64,000 nucleotides of DNA from Clostridiaceae bacterium (GCA_902362865.1 CABIYE010000003.1:108895-172894), one strand, 5' to 3'. Shown: positions 45,536 to 57,500, numbered from the stretch's first letter. Notes: generated from the letters alone by a model not told the origin. Numbers and translations are program-made.

Positions 45536-46227
45536 CTCAGTACCTCCAAAACGGTTTTCACCATTATTTTCAAATCTTCCATTATTCCCACAGACTTCAG
45601 ATACTCCAGGTTATAGCGCATCTTCTTCGGCAGAATCCTTCTCACATACACGTCATCCACCGTCTCGCCTTTCTCAAGATAATGCGCCATCACTGTATCT
45701 TCATCCTTATATGCCATACTTGCCATGGATGTCACTCCCGCCGGAAGGAGCAGGGTAGCCATCATCTCATCCGTATAGCAGTCCACATACCGCTCCACCT
45801 CCGGGCGAGTTCCCACAAAAGACATCTCCCCCGCAAGAATATTCAGAAGCTGCGGCAATTCATCCAGTCTGCACTTCCGCAGCTTATGCCCCATCTTTGT
45901 AATGCGGTCATCTGATTTTCCCGTAATAAGCGGTCCCCTTTTATCCGCATCCGCCACCATCGTGCGAAACTTAAAGATGCGGAATTTCCTTCCATATGTC
46001 GTAATTCTTTCCTGACGATAAAAAACCGGCTCTCCATCTTCTGCTTTGATTGCCAGCGCAATCGCCAGCATAACAGGGGACAAAAGGACCGTTAATACAA
46101 AAGAGAGGAACACATCCATGATACGTTTCCTGACAATGGCATTTTTCCTTTTTACCAGAAGATTATAGTATGGCCGCACCGCATCCTTTTTCATATTCTC
46201 CGGCAAATTCTCCCATTGTACTGGCAT
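45532..46227 (-). CDS. Short initiating sugar-phosphate transferase (PglC/EpsL-type)
   Basis: A 231-residue Bac_transf domain protein with one N-terminal re-entrant hydrophobic segment (about 37-60), then EPVFYRQERITTYGRKFRIFKFRTM and CRLDELPQLLNILAGEMSFVGTRPE. It would transfer a sugar-1-phosphate to undecaprenyl phosphate. This minimal form differs from the long WbaP-type enzyme in the same cluster. The neighbouring DegT-type aminotransferase suggests an amino sugar substrate, as in PglC systems. AAGGAGG precedes ATG 46227. Confidence 0.93.
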   Translation of the reverse strand: MPVQWENLPENMKKDAVRPYYNLLVKRKNAIVRKRIMDVFLSFVLTVLLSPVMLAIALAIKAEDGEPVFYRQERITTYGRKFRIFKFRTMVADADKRGPLITGKSDDRITKMGHKLRKCRLDELPQLLNILAGEMSFVGTRPEVERYVDCYTDEMMATLLLPAGVTSMASMAYKDEDTVMAHYLEKGETVDDVYVRRILPKKMRYNLEYLKSVGIMEDLKIMVKTVLEVLR

Positions 46228-46247
46228 CTGTGTTCCTCCTTATATTT

Positions 46248-47450
46248 CTAACAATATTTCAGATAATTTTCTATTACATATTCCTGCTCTTCATCCGTAA
46301 GGCAAGTATGAAGAGGCAGGGTAATCTCATTTTCAAACTGCGCATACGCATGTGGAAAAGCTTCCATGCAAAATCCCAGATTCTTATACGCCGTAAGCAT
46401 CGGCAACGGCTTATAATGCACATTTGTTGCAATTCCCTTCTCCATCATTGCCACAATCACTTGATCGCACGCTTCACGATTCTTTCCGGGCAGACGGGTC
46501 AGATAGAGATGACCACTGGACGCCGAACCATCGCCATAATGATTCAGGACCTGCACGCCTCTGTCTTTCCATGCCTCATTATACCGCTCAATCAACTGCC
46601 TTCTCCGGGCAAGAATCCGGTCATAGCGCCGCATCTGGGCAATTCCCATGGCCGCCTGTATATCCGTCATATTAAACTTATAAAGAGGCGCCACTACATC
46701 GTATTCCCAGCCTCCCACTTGATTCTTCTCCAATGCATCCTTGGTCTGTCCATGCAGAGACAGCAGCATGTACTCCTCATACAGCCTTTCACTATCTATT
46801 CCTGCATCCGTCACCCGTCGGGACCACATAACCGCTCCGCCTTCCGCTGTCGTCAGGTTCTTCACTGCGTGGAAGGAAACCACGCTGAAATCCGCAATCT
46901 CTCCCGCCATCTTTCCATCTCGCGCCGCTCCGAAAGCATGGGCTGCATCCGCCATTACAAGGACTCTTCCCAATGCTTCCTGCCGTTCATTTGCCGGATG
47001 GAACAGATGCTTCTTCTCTTCTACAATCTGAAAAAGCCTGTCGTAAAACGGCCAGACAATTCCTGCCAAATCCACAGTGATAACCGCCTTCGTCTTTTCT
47101 GTAATCGCTGCTTCTACCTTCTCCACATCCATCTCAAAGCTTCCCGGAACCGTATCTACCAGAACCGGAGTCGCTCCAACATGGCAGATGACACTGCACG
47201 TCGCTGTATACGTATATGCCGTCGTGATAACCTCATCGCCCGGACCAATGCCCATGACACGCAGCGTAAGTTCCATTCCTGCTGTAGCTGAACTTAAGCA
47301 TGCCGCCTTCTGTGTATGGCACCTTTCGGCAATTAGCCGTTCAAACTCTTTTGTACGCGGTCCTGTCGTAATCCAGCCGCTTCTTAAGGCTTCACACACC
47401 TCTTGTATCTCGTCTTCTGTAATGTCCGGTGGTGAAAATGTAATATTCAT
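46248..47450 (-). CDS. DegT/DnrJ/EryC1/StrS-family sugar aminotransferase
   Basis: A 400-residue PLP enzyme that aminates a nucleotide keto-sugar. The Schiff-base lysine is K197 in SFHAVKNLTTAEGGA, and the family GDEVITTAYTYTATC segment is at about 71-85. It is the second gene of the cluster, next to the short priming transferase, so its product may be the first sugar laid down. No dedicated dehydratase is seen in the window, so the keto-sugar precursor must come from elsewhere. AAGGG precedes ATG 47450. Confidence 0.92.
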   Translation of the reverse strand: MNITFSPPDITEDEIQEVCEALRSGWITTGPRTKEFERLIAERCHTQKAACLSSATAGMELTLRVMGIGPGDEVITTAYTYTATCSVICHVGATPVLVDTVPGSFEMDVEKVEAAITEKTKAVITVDLAGIVWPFYDRLFQIVEEKKHLFHPANERQEALGRVLVMADAAHAFGAARDGKMAGEIADFSVVSFHAVKNLTTAEGGAVMWSRRVTDAGIDSERLYEEYMLLSLHGQTKDALEKNQVGGWEYDVVAPLYKFNMTDIQAAMGIAQMRRYDRILARRRQLIERYNEAWKDRGVQVLNHYGDGSASSGHLYLTRLPGKNREACDQVIVAMMEKGIATNVHYKPLPMLTAYKNLGFCMEAFPHAYAQFENEITLPLHTCLTDEEQEYVIENYLKYC

Positions 47451-47496
47451 AACTCTATTCCCTTCCCTGATTATTAAAATAATGAATCAGCACATC

Positions 47497-49011
47497 CTAC
47501 TGCGTTGCCTCGGAACCTTCTAACATCTCTCCGTTTTCTACTGCTTTCAGCGCCTCCTTAATCGTCTCAACAGATCCTGCATCCGGCTGCGTCACATAGA
47601 GCGGCTGCCCCGCATAAGAGTAACAGTACTGCGAATCAGCCGTGCCCTCTGCTGCCAGGGATTTGATACTCCAGGACGCCCCGTCAGCAAGCTGCTGCTT
47701 AATCAAATCCTGAATCTGCGTCTCAGACATATTGGTCTCCACATTTCCGCTGACACTGTTAATAATTCCATTCGCTCCTGTCAGAATTGCCGGGGACACC
47801 ATCTTCTTAATCATGGCAGTGATAACCGCCTGCTGATCCTTCCCACGCTGATTATCTCCGCCCGGCACATTCTGGCGTTCTCTGGAGAACGCCAGGGCTT
47901 GTTTCCCGTTAAAGGAATTCATCCCCTGTACCACATCCATCACAAGTCCGGAATCTTCACTTGTGGTAAAGGCATATTCAGATTCCACTTCCACGCCTCC
48001 CAGCGCGTCTACTATGTCAATCAGAGACGTAAAATTCACCCGTGCATAAAAATCAATCTCCATATCATACAGATTCTCTAATGTCGCCATGGAAGCATCC
48101 ACCCCGTAAATCCCGGCATGGGTCAGCTTATCCTTCTGTCCCTGTGTAATCCCCGGAATCTCTACATAATAATCACGCGGGGTCGTAACCAGAAGGATCT
48201 GATGGGTAGCAGGATTCACCTGCGCAATAATATTAACATCACTGCGGCTGTTTGTCTCAATTGCTCCGTAAACATCAATCCCGCTGATGTAGACACTGAA
48301 AGTCTCATCCTCCACCTTAACATCCGCTGCCTTATTCTCCAGTTCATTCTTAATACTGTGGGTATAAATCACCTTTGTATTCTCTTCGTATCCTTCAAAC
48401 GCTTCCGCAAGGATTCCCGTATACCCTTCATTGTAAATAATCGCATCCACTGTCCCATCGTGGAGCGCCTGTGCCTGTTCTGCAAGACTCTGATACTCGA
48501 CAGTCTCAATCTCCGAGCCAAGTTCATCATTGATTGCCTCTACCGTCTGCGAAATCTGCTCGCCCTTCATCTGATATTGTACACCAAAGGTATAATCCTT
48601 CGCATCCTGGATATCCTCTGCCTTATTGTCTGCCATCACAGCAACTACTATATTATCCAGTTTATATTCTCCGCCTGTAATCTCATTCAGAGCTCCGCCC
48701 GCCCGGAACAGATAGTACGCTCCGAACAAAAGAAGCAGTGCAAGAACCGCACTCAGAACCTTACCTGCAACAGCCTTTTTCTTCGAGAAAAACTGCCCGG
48801 CAAAAAGGACTCCAAAGCAGAGCAGCAGGATGACTCCGATAACTGCGGTATAAGAAAACGGCAGCATATTCAGCCGCAAAAGCCCTGCCATAAATATAAT
48901 ACTTGCAATTCCTTCAACTACCGCCAGGCTAATTCCTACCCTGCGACTGACAAGATTCTGCTTCTTTTTCTTCCGATGCCGTCTTCCTCTATGATAATGA
49001 TGTTTTGCCAT
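47497..49011 (-). CDS. LytR-CpsA-Psr (LCP) family wall-polymer ligase
   Basis: A 504-residue membrane protein that transfers lipid-linked wall polymers to peptidoglycan. It has a very basic N-terminus (HHYHRGRRHRKKKK), three membrane helices (about 25-105), then the extracellular LCP domain (about 245-420). Conserved acidic/arginine motifs are seen: SRSDVNI, TTPRDYYVEIPG and FSRERQNVPGGDNQRG. It is the first gene of the cluster after a good promoter, which argues that the polymer is wall-linked rather than released. The ribosome site (AAGGGG) is about 11 bases upstream of ATG 49011. Confidence 0.95.
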   Translation of the reverse strand: MAKHHYHRGRRHRKKKKQNLVSRRVGISLAVVEGIASIIFMAGLLRLNMLPFSYTAVIGVILLLCFGVLFAGQFFSKKKAVAGKVLSAVLALLLLFGAYYLFRAGGALNEITGGEYKLDNIVVAVMADNKAEDIQDAKDYTFGVQYQMKGEQISQTVEAINDELGSEIETVEYQSLAEQAQALHDGTVDAIIYNEGYTGILAEAFEGYEENTKVIYTHSIKNELENKAADVKVEDETFSVYISGIDVYGAIETNSRSDVNIIAQVNPATHQILLVTTPRDYYVEIPGITQGQKDKLTHAGIYGVDASMATLENLYDMEIDFYARVNFTSLIDIVDALGGVEVESEYAFTTSEDSGLVMDVVQGMNSFNGKQALAFSRERQNVPGGDNQRGKDQQAVITAMIKKMVSPAILTGANGIINSVSGNVETNMSETQIQDLIKQQLADGASWSIKSLAAEGTADSQYCYSYAGQPLYVTQPDAGSVETIKEALKAVENGEMLEGSEATQ

Positions 49012-49051
49012 TTTTATTCATACCCCTTCATATATTACTTAAATTCAATGT

Positions 49052-49080
49052 ATTTTAACACTTTATTCACATTTTTTCAA
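49052..49080 (-). promoter_or_regulatory. Promoter of the polysaccharide cluster
   Basis: On the minus strand, TTGAAA (49075-49080), a 17-base spacer and TAAAAT (49052-49057), about 40 bp before the LCP gene. It is the only clear promoter upstream of the 22.7 kb cluster. Confidence 0.75.
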
Positions 49081-49157
49081 CCTCCCGTCAAATTTCTATG
49101 TAATCTTGGCATATTTTTAAAAAAAACTTAAGTTTTCCCCCACAGGTAATTTCCCAC

Positions 49158-49186
49158 TTGACAAATCAACGCCGGCAGTGATACAG
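49158..49186 (+). promoter_or_regulatory. Candidate ptsG promoter
   Basis: TTGACA (49158-49163), a 17-base spacer and ATACAG (or TACAGT at 18). The -35 is perfect and the -10 is poor. It lies about 20 bp before the antiterminator element. The 332 bp region 49012-49343 between divergent genes otherwise holds only the features listed here. Confidence 0.45.
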
Positions 49187-49205
49187 TTGCTATGTAATAT
49201 AGTAT

Positions 49206-49283
49206 GTTACTTGTTGGAATAAACGAGGCATTAACTGTACATAAATATGAAGGATATTTATGTGGGTTAGTGTCTCTTTTTTT
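49206..49283 (+). promoter_or_regulatory. BglG/LicT-type antiterminator (RAT) and overlapping terminator of ptsG
   Basis: GTTACT (49206-49211) and AGGCA (49226-49230) have the layout of ribonucleic antiterminator sites. The following terminator has arms ACATAAATAT (49239-49248) and ATATTTATGT (49254-49263) and a T run (49277-49283). Without sugar, transcription should stop here; a phosphorylation-controlled antiterminator protein would release it. The gene for that protein is not in the window. Confidence 0.72.
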
Positions 49284-49343
49284 ACCTTATACAGCGGATG
49301 ATATCCCCGTAAATATCCCGGAAATAGAAAAGGAGAAGAACAA

Positions 49344-51434
49344 ATGAAAGACAAAATTTTTGGCGTGCTCCAGCGCGTAGGAAGATCCTTTATGCTTCCA
49401 ATTGCCATCCTCCCGGTAGCCGGTCTCCTGCTGGGATTCGGCAGCTCGTTTACCAACGAAACCATGCTTGAGGCTTATGGGCTAATCAACGTAATCGGTC
49501 CGGGAACTATTGTTTATGCTATCTTTGAAGTTATGAGCGAAGCCGGCAACATCATCTTCGCCAACCTGCCTATTATCTTCGCCATGGGCGTTGCAATCGG
49601 CATGGCAAAGAAGGAAAAGGAAGTCGCAGCTCTCTCAGCGGTTATTGCATTTTTCATTATGCATGCCTCCATCAGCGCCCTGATTACCATCAACGGAGGA
49701 ACCGAAGAACTTTTAAGCGGCGCTACCGCTTCTGTCTGCGGTATTACTTCTCTGCAGATGGGCGTATTCGGCGGTATCATTGTAGGTCTCGGCGTTGCCG
49801 CTTTGCACAACCGCTTCTACAAAATTGAACTGCCCCAGGTTCTTTCTTTTTTCGGCGGTACACGGTTTGTCCCGATTATTTCTGCCCTGGTCTATACGGG
49901 CGTAGGAATCCTGATGTTCTTTATCTGGCCGGTCATCCAGACCGGAATCTACGCCGTGGGAAATGTAGTCCTGGAATCTGGTTATGCAGGAACATGGGTA
50001 TACGGACTGATGGAACGTCTGCTGATTCCCTTTGGCCTTCACCATGTTTTCTATCTTCCTTTCTGGCAGACGGGTCTTGGCGGAACCATGGAAGTGGGCG
50101 GCCAGTTAATTGAGGGCGCGCAGAATATTTTCTTCGCTCAGCTTGCAGACCCTACCGTAGAGCACTTCGCGGTATCTGCCACCCGGTTCATGTCAGGAAA
50201 ATTCCCACTGATGATTTTCGGCCTTCCGGGAGCTGCTCTTGCCATGTACAAGACTGCCAAACCCGAGAAAAAGAAAGCCGTGTCAGGTCTTCTGCTCTCT
50301 GCCGCCCTGACTTCCATGCTGACGGGTATCACCGAACCACTGGAATTCACCTTCCTTTTCGTAGCGCCCGTACTCTATGGCATCCACTGCGTATTTGCAG
50401 GTTTCGCTTATATGCTGATGCATATCTGCAACGTAGGCGTCGGCATGACATTTTCAGGCGGAGTTATCGACCTGTTCCTCTTCGGTATCCTGCAAGGCAA
50501 TGCAAAGACCAATTGGATCTGGATTGTAATCGTAGGAATCGGATATTTCATCGTATACTACTTCCTGTTTAGCTTCCTTATTAAAAAGCTGGATTTGAAA
50601 ACACCGGGAAGAGACGACAGCGAAGAAGTAAAATTATACCGCCGAAGCGACGTAGAGGCGCGCAAAAATACCGGCGGCGCATCCGGCTCTGTTGTCAAGT
50701 CTGCTGAGGATGAACTTTCCCGCACAATCTGCCAGGGCCTCGGCGGCAAGAAGAATATCTCTGACGTGGACTGCTGTGCAACAAGACTCCGCTGTACCGT
50801 ATTCAAACCGGAGCTTGTAGATGACAAGCTCCTGAAATCAACCGGCGCATCCGGCGTAGTCCACAAAGGAAATGGCGTACAGATTATTTACGGTCCCAGA
50901 GTAACGGTCATCAAATCGAACTTGGAAGATTATCTGGAGAAGGCAGAAGAAAGAACCGCCAAAAAAGTGACGCAGACCATCGTCATCTCCAGTCCTGTCA
51001 CCGGAACCGCTGCCGACCTTTCCACTGCCCCGGATGAAGCATTTGCTGCAAAAATGATGGGAGATGGTGCGGTTGTCACACCGGAAGATGCGGTAGTAAA
51101 AGCTCCGGAAGACGGCGAAGTATGCTTCGTCTTCGAGACCAAACACGCCATTGGCTTTTTGACCGACTCCGGCATAAGCCTGCTGCTTCACATGGGTATT
51201 GATACGGTAAAATTGAACGGAGAAGGCTTTAAAGTATTTGTAGAAAACGGTCAGAAGGTGAAGAAAGGCGAACCGCTTATGGAACTTGACCTTGCATATT
51301 TAAAAGCACACACGCCTTCCATCACTTCTCCGATTCTGTGTACAGAACTGGAAGATAACCAGAAAATCCGGTTGCTTAAGGAAGGCCATATTCAGGCAGG
51401 AGAAGGACTTTTTGCAATCGACCTTTACGAATAA
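49344..51434 (+). CDS. ptsG: PTS glucose-type permease EIICBA
   Basis: A 696-residue sugar permease-kinase taking up and phosphorylating glucose or a close relative. EIIC membrane domain (about 1-420) with GLPGAALAMYK and TGITEPLEFTFLFVAP; EIIB (about 450-530) with the phosphocysteine C478 in DCCATRLRC; EIIA (about 550-696) with the phosphohistidine H616 in LLLHMGIDTVKL. The sequence follows PtsG much more closely than NagE. AAAAGGAGAA supports ATG 49344. Expression is probably controlled by the RAT/terminator leader. Confidence 0.94.
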   Translation: MKDKIFGVLQRVGRSFMLPIAILPVAGLLLGFGSSFTNETMLEAYGLINVIGPGTIVYAIFEVMSEAGNIIFANLPIIFAMGVAIGMAKKEKEVAALSAVIAFFIMHASISALITINGGTEELLSGATASVCGITSLQMGVFGGIIVGLGVAALHNRFYKIELPQVLSFFGGTRFVPIISALVYTGVGILMFFIWPVIQTGIYAVGNVVLESGYAGTWVYGLMERLLIPFGLHHVFYLPFWQTGLGGTMEVGGQLIEGAQNIFFAQLADPTVEHFAVSATRFMSGKFPLMIFGLPGAALAMYKTAKPEKKKAVSGLLLSAALTSMLTGITEPLEFTFLFVAPVLYGIHCVFAGFAYMLMHICNVGVGMTFSGGVIDLFLFGILQGNAKTNWIWIVIVGIGYFIVYYFLFSFLIKKLDLKTPGRDDSEEVKLYRRSDVEARKNTGGASGSVVKSAEDELSRTICQGLGGKKNISDVDCCATRLRCTVFKPELVDDKLLKSTGASGVVHKGNGVQIIYGPRVTVIKSNLEDYLEKAEERTAKKVTQTIVISSPVTGTAADLSTAPDEAFAAKMMGDGAVVTPEDAVVKAPEDGEVCFVFETKHAIGFLTDSGISLLLHMGIDTVKLNGEGFKVFVENGQKVKKGEPLMELDLAYLKAHTPSITSPILCTELEDNQKIRLLKEGHIQAGEGLFAIDLYE

Positions 51435-51477
51435 TTAGGGTTTTTGAAGCACTTTCTCACTTTAATGGATAAATTTC

Positions 51478-51515
51478 AGGGGAAGACATGACTCATACGA
51501 GTCATGCCTTCCCCT
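51478..51515. terminator. Long hairpin between convergent ptsG and giant surface gene
   Basis: Stem AGGGGAAG-a-CATGACTC with loop ATAC and one mismatch (51478-51515). It lies between two convergent stops and probably ends transcription from both sides. Flanking T runs are short on the plus strand. Confidence 0.7.
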
Positions 51516-51567
51516 ATTTAGAACTGTCTATTTCAGGACAGCCCCTTTTCCGCCAATTATGAACTTC

Positions 51568-54500
51568 CTATCTGTACCATGTATAATCGATATAGTTCTT
51601 GAACATCTGCGCCGCATGCGCACGTGGCGCGTATTCCTGCGGATTGATGGTCGTATCGCTCATACCTTTAGCAATGCCTTCGCTTACACACCATACAAGT
51701 GCGTCATAAGCATATTCAGAAATCTGATCCTTGTCAACATAACGGTCCATAAACTGCGGATAAGTTACAGTCATATCGACTCCCTTGCTCTTTGCATAAC
51801 GGTACATCATGGTAAACATCTGCTCACGGGTAATCGGCTCTGCGACACCGAATCTGCCGCTTCCATCCGTATAACCGGTAGTAACGCCGTTCTCTTTCGC
51901 CCACGCCAGATATGGTGCATACCATCCGTCGGCGCTTGCATCTGTAAACCCGGAATCAACGCCTTCCCACTCTGTTACATCAATGCCTTCCATTCTCGCA
52001 AGAACGGTAACGAACATTTCACGTGTCATCAGGATTTGCGGTCCGAACAGATCATCTGTCATACCGGTCATAAGTCCCAGATCTGTCAGATAAGTAACTG
52101 CCTCATAGTACCAGTCATCTGTACGGCAGTCCGTATAATAAGAAGCTGCATAAGCCTCAAATACGACTCTAACATCCACAGCGCTTGCCGGCATGGTGAA
52201 ACTCCACTTCTCCAGATAATCCACTCCTTCACTTACAAAGGATACCGGAACGGAGTTGCCCTCTGCGTCTACAACAGAAACTCTTTTTACGCGGTAACCG
52301 TCATCCGGATCAGCCGTAATAGTCATTCTGTCGCCCACCTGCGCGCTGTCAGCATTCATAGTAACCGTTCCATGGCCTTCCTCATATGCATTAACGGCAT
52401 AAACAGTCACAGTGTTTGTAATTTTCTCCATTACCACAGAGATTTCTACATCATAGTTCGGCATGGTAAATGTATATTCACCGCCATTTTCCTGAACAGC
52501 CGGAGTAACTTCAATCTCGCCGCCGTCTACCAGGAGAGACTTCAGATACCATCCATCGTCCGGTGTAATTTCAAGAGTTACACTATCTTTGTAGTTGACA
52601 TCAGCTGTTTTCGCATTGTGTCCGTTCAGTCTGACCGTTCCTTCTCCGGTTTTCTCAAGAACCGCCTCGTAAGTAACTGTCTTGTAGGTTGCCGTAACGG
52701 TTACATCCGCTGCCGGCATAGTAAATGTGTAATTGTTATCACTGATTCCGGTGAGCGCTGCCGATTTCTGCCCGTCCGCATAGGTTACGGTCAAATCATC
52801 CAGTGCATATCCCTGATTCGGCTTAACATTTACCTTAACAACATCTTCTACCTGTGCTGACTCTGCCGGGGTTGTCGTTACAGTTCCCTGTGTTTCGTCG
52901 CTGACAACAGTAATGCTATAATCATTTTTCTCAAATACTACTTCCACTTTTACGTCACAATTCGGCATCGTAAAGGTGTAATTTCCGCCTTCTGCACTGA
53001 TCGCCGGACTTACTGCCACATCGCCTGTCTGTGCATCACCTGTTACCCGAATCGCTGCCAGATGCCATCCATCAGCCGGTACCGCTCCAATGGTAACCGT
53101 ATCCAGATAATCTGCGTTCATGGTCTCTGTAAAGTAAGTATTCAGCGTCGCGTTTCCTTCACCTGTCTTCGTCAGTTTTGCAGTATAAGTAACTTCCGTA
53201 AATATAGCTGTTACCGTCACCGCCTTCGCCGGCATGGTAAAGGTAAATGCATTTTCGCCCACACCTGTAAAGATTACGCTCTGTGTACCATCATCATAAG
53301 TTACGGTAAGTTCTTTCAGGGCGTATCCTTTATTCGGTGTTACCGTCACATCAACCTGATCGTCAATCTGCGCCTGGCTGATAGCCTTACCATCCTTATC
53401 AAAAGTCTCAACCTTGCCCTGTACGGCGTCAAATACCTTTGTGATAGAATAGTCGATCTTCGCATATGTAACCTTATAAGTTACATCCTGTGCCGGCATC
53501 CGGAAGCTCAGAGTAACCGGTTCTCCTGCAGCCGTATTCATTGCCGGAGCCTCAGAATCTGTCTTAGCCACTGTAAAGCGGCTGTCCTCAGCAAAGTACT
53601 CTGCAACAATAGACTCTACATAGTAGCCTGCATTCGGAGTAGCAGTAATGGTTACTTCGTCATTGTATGCATAGCGGAAAGATGTCTGTGTGGAAACTGC
53701 TCCGTTGACAGCAATGCTTCCATCCGTTCCGCAATTTTCATCCTGTGTCAACGTATAAGCACTCTTTTTAAAGGTCACATTTACATATACAGGATAAGAC
53801 TGTACTTCATGTACGCTTGCTTTATAAGTTGCCGGAATCTGGAAGCTGTATTCACCAGTCTTGTCATCTCCTACACTTCCTGTGTACTCAACAGATGTCA
53901 GATTACCATCTTTATCCATCGTCTTCACTTCCACCGCATCAATCTCATAGCCTTCCTCCGGCACTGCCGTGAATTCAATCCTATCATCATAATACTGGTT
54001 CCGTGTAAATTCCGGAGACGTCTGGTTTCCGCCGGACTGCACGGTTCCATTTTCCGTATCCAGGAATACTACATCCGTCTGATCATATACAAATTCTGCA
54101 CGGATGACCGTATCCTTCACAATCACAAAGTCTGCATTGTCTGTGCTCGGCTCTGTCACCGGGGTTTCCACATCTGCAGATGTCCATCCGACAAAATGCT
54201 GTCCTACGGGTCCTGTCACCACATCCGCCACATGATATGCAACGTCGGCAGTTTCCTTATAAGTAACGCCTTCCATTGCGATTACAGTACTATCATAATT
54301 TACATAGGTTACTACATAATCCACCTTCTCAAAGGTTGCCGTCACAGTAACCGCCTCTGCAGGCATGGTGAAATAATAAGAACCTGTGCCGCTCTCGGAT
54401 TCCGTATTGTTCTCCGTAAAGTCTACCTTAGCTCCCGAAACAGTCATTACCTCCAGCTTCACCAGCTTATAGCCATAATCCGGTGTTGTAGCAACATCAA

Positions 54501-57500
54501 TGCGTTCGCCCACATTCGCTTTCTGAGCAGACAGCTCCACTGTTCCCGCTCCATTCACTGCCGTCTGAAGCGTATAGTCAATCTTGCCATACTCTACGGT
54601 TACTTTTACATCAGAAGACGGCGTCCTGAACGTAATCTCATGGCTGGTGTCTAATACATCTGTCTGCAGACCGCTCGTATAGCTTACCCCATTGCTGAAG
54701 TCATTTGCAGCCGTATCATCCAGTGCATAGGAGATACTCTTTACATAGTATCCCGCATCTGGTATTACGGTTACATTCACATCATCCTTATACGCAGAAG
54801 TAATTTGATTCTCAGTCAGGCCGTTCATCAGGATCGAACCATGATCTTCACCTTCTACTTCTTTCGTAATAGTGTACGTATCCTTCACAAAGTTTGCTGT
54901 CACCTTTACATCTTCTGCCGCCGGCATATTGAAATAATAGATACCATTATTCTCAGTAAGCTGGCAGCTCTGGGTTCCGTCTGCGTAAGTTACTTTTACG
55001 CTGTCAAATACCCATCCTCTGTAAGTCTTCACAACAAAGCTTACAAGATCGCCGGTCTGATACTGCGCATTTGCCGGATAATAGGTTCCATCCATATCCG
55101 GATCTTCAAACAGTTCCTTGCCATCTTCATCCAGAAGTGCCACGTAACCCTTGTTATCAACATTTTCCAGTTCTGCAGCCGTTCCCGGCTTTCCGGTAAC
55201 CTGTGGATCATAGGTCGATGCATTGCTGTCGCTTACATTAACATTGTAATCATATGCCACGTAAGTAATATTTACGGTTACGTCAAACGGTACCATCGGG
55301 AAGGAATAGGTATTGGTATTGTAATCATAGCTGCCCTGGACAAAACTTAAATCTCCTGCTTTGTTGGTGTAAGAACCAACTACACTTGCCACCCGGTAGC
55401 CATTTACAGGTGTAATAGCGATTTCTACCGTACTTCCCTGTGCAACATCACGATTCGTCGTAGTATAACCGTTGATAGTGAAATCTCCCGCCTGCGGAAT
55501 ATTTTCTTCAACCTTAACATTATACGCTCTCGCTTCCGTATACACATTAATCACTACAGACTCTGCCGGCATCGTAAATGCATAGGTATAAAGATCGTTT
55601 CCAATCTGGTCTGTATCCTCTGCATCTTCCACCGTTCCTTTCGCGATCAGTGTCGGTACGACTACAAGGTCGCTGTTGCCGCCTGCGGAAGTAATGGTAA
55701 TATCCGTAATCTTCCAATTATATTTTGCAGAAACCTGGAAGTATACCGTCTCTCCATTTTTCGCAGCCAGCGTATTTGCTCTGTTATTCAGAAAATCCAC
55801 ACTGTTGCTCATATCCTTGCCCTGATCGGCCTTCAGGATATAGAGATTGTCTGCCACTCCAGCGGATACCGTATTCTCCACACCTTCATAGACAGCCTGC
55901 AGATACAGATCTTCTTCTACCGTAATCGTCTCACCTGCCGCATAGCTTACATCACCGTCAGACATCAGAAGCTTCCATCCTGCAAATACATAACCTTCCG
56001 GTACTTCCGGCGCTGCCATTGCTTCTGTCGTCTCACCTGCTTTTACGGTTTCCTGCTTCAGCAAGGTATTGTCACTGTCAAGATAAGTTACGGTGTACTC
56101 ACCCTGTACTGCCTGGGACTTAATGGTTACATTCTGTTCCGGCATGGTGAAGTGATATACTGCATCGCCATTGTCGTCAAGGACAATGCTTACCGGAATC
56201 ATCGTTCCGTCTTTTGCCTCAACATAGACATTACCTACACTATAATTCTTATCGGTTGCTTTTACCGTAAATGTAACGTCTGTTCCAACCTTCGCTTCTG
56301 TCACATCACAGCTGATGGCCGTATTTTCACCGGCGCTTGTAGAAATCTGATATACCGTCTTCTTCGCAGACGCAACAATCTGTACGTCGGCTCCCGGCAT
56401 GGTGAAGCTGTAGTTTCCATCTTCGTCCGGTATCAGGACTTTTATTTCCTTCGTTCCATTTTCCGTATAGGTAATATATACCGTATCTACCTCGTAATCT
56501 TCGTCAGCTTCTACTGTAAACTCTACAGATGCATTGTACTCTGCGGTCTGTGTTGCCGGAGTTACCGTACAATTGCTTCCTGCAGAAGTCACCTGGAAGC
56601 TCTGTTTCTCCCAGTTTGCTGTATAAACAGCGGATTTGGTAACTTCAAAAGTCTGACCTGCATTTACCGTATTGGAATCGTCCGCACTGTCAACCCAGTT
56701 TACCAGTGTATATCCCGTCTTCTCCGGTGCCGGAGCTGTCACGCTGTCGCCATGGGATACCGCTTCGTAGCCATATACCACACCAGTCGCCGCATCAACA
56801 AACTTCACCACATACTGGCTGCTTACCCACTGTGCAGTAAATGTTACATTATCTGTTACAGTATATTTAGCGCCTGCATTGTAGACCATATTGGTCTGGC
56901 TGCTCAGCCAGCCTGCGAACTCGCAGCCTGCCTTTTCCGGTGCTGCCGGAAGTACTGCCTGTTCTCCGTACTCAACTGTCTCAGCCGGATAATCCGGTGT
57001 TCCGCCGTCAAGTGCATAAGTTACAGTATATTCATCAGCTTTCCAGTATGCCTCGTATACAACCACATCGTCTGCATCCTCCGGTATCGAATAAGTATCT
57101 CCGGCTTTTACCTTGTTCTTGCCGCCGTTCCGGCTCCATCCTTCAAATGTCCTGCCGTCCATTACCGGATCCGGAGTTACAACTTCATTGCTGAAGCTTC
57201 CTTTGTCTACGATCTGGTAATCATAAAGCATACCATTGTTCATGAACTTCACAAGAACCTTCTCTGCCGGAATCTCTTCATATTCGACATGGACATTCAC
57301 ATCTCCTGCCGGCATAGTAAATGTATATACGCCCTCTGCATTTGTCGGAATAAGCACAATACCTTCTGCAATTCCATTGTCTGCCAAGTCGGCGCTTATG
57401 TTCTTCAGTACATAGCCATCCGGCGTATCAACCGTAAGTGTTACCGTAGAATTGTATGCCGCCTTGTCTGCTGTAGAAACTTCACTTCCGCACTCAGCCG

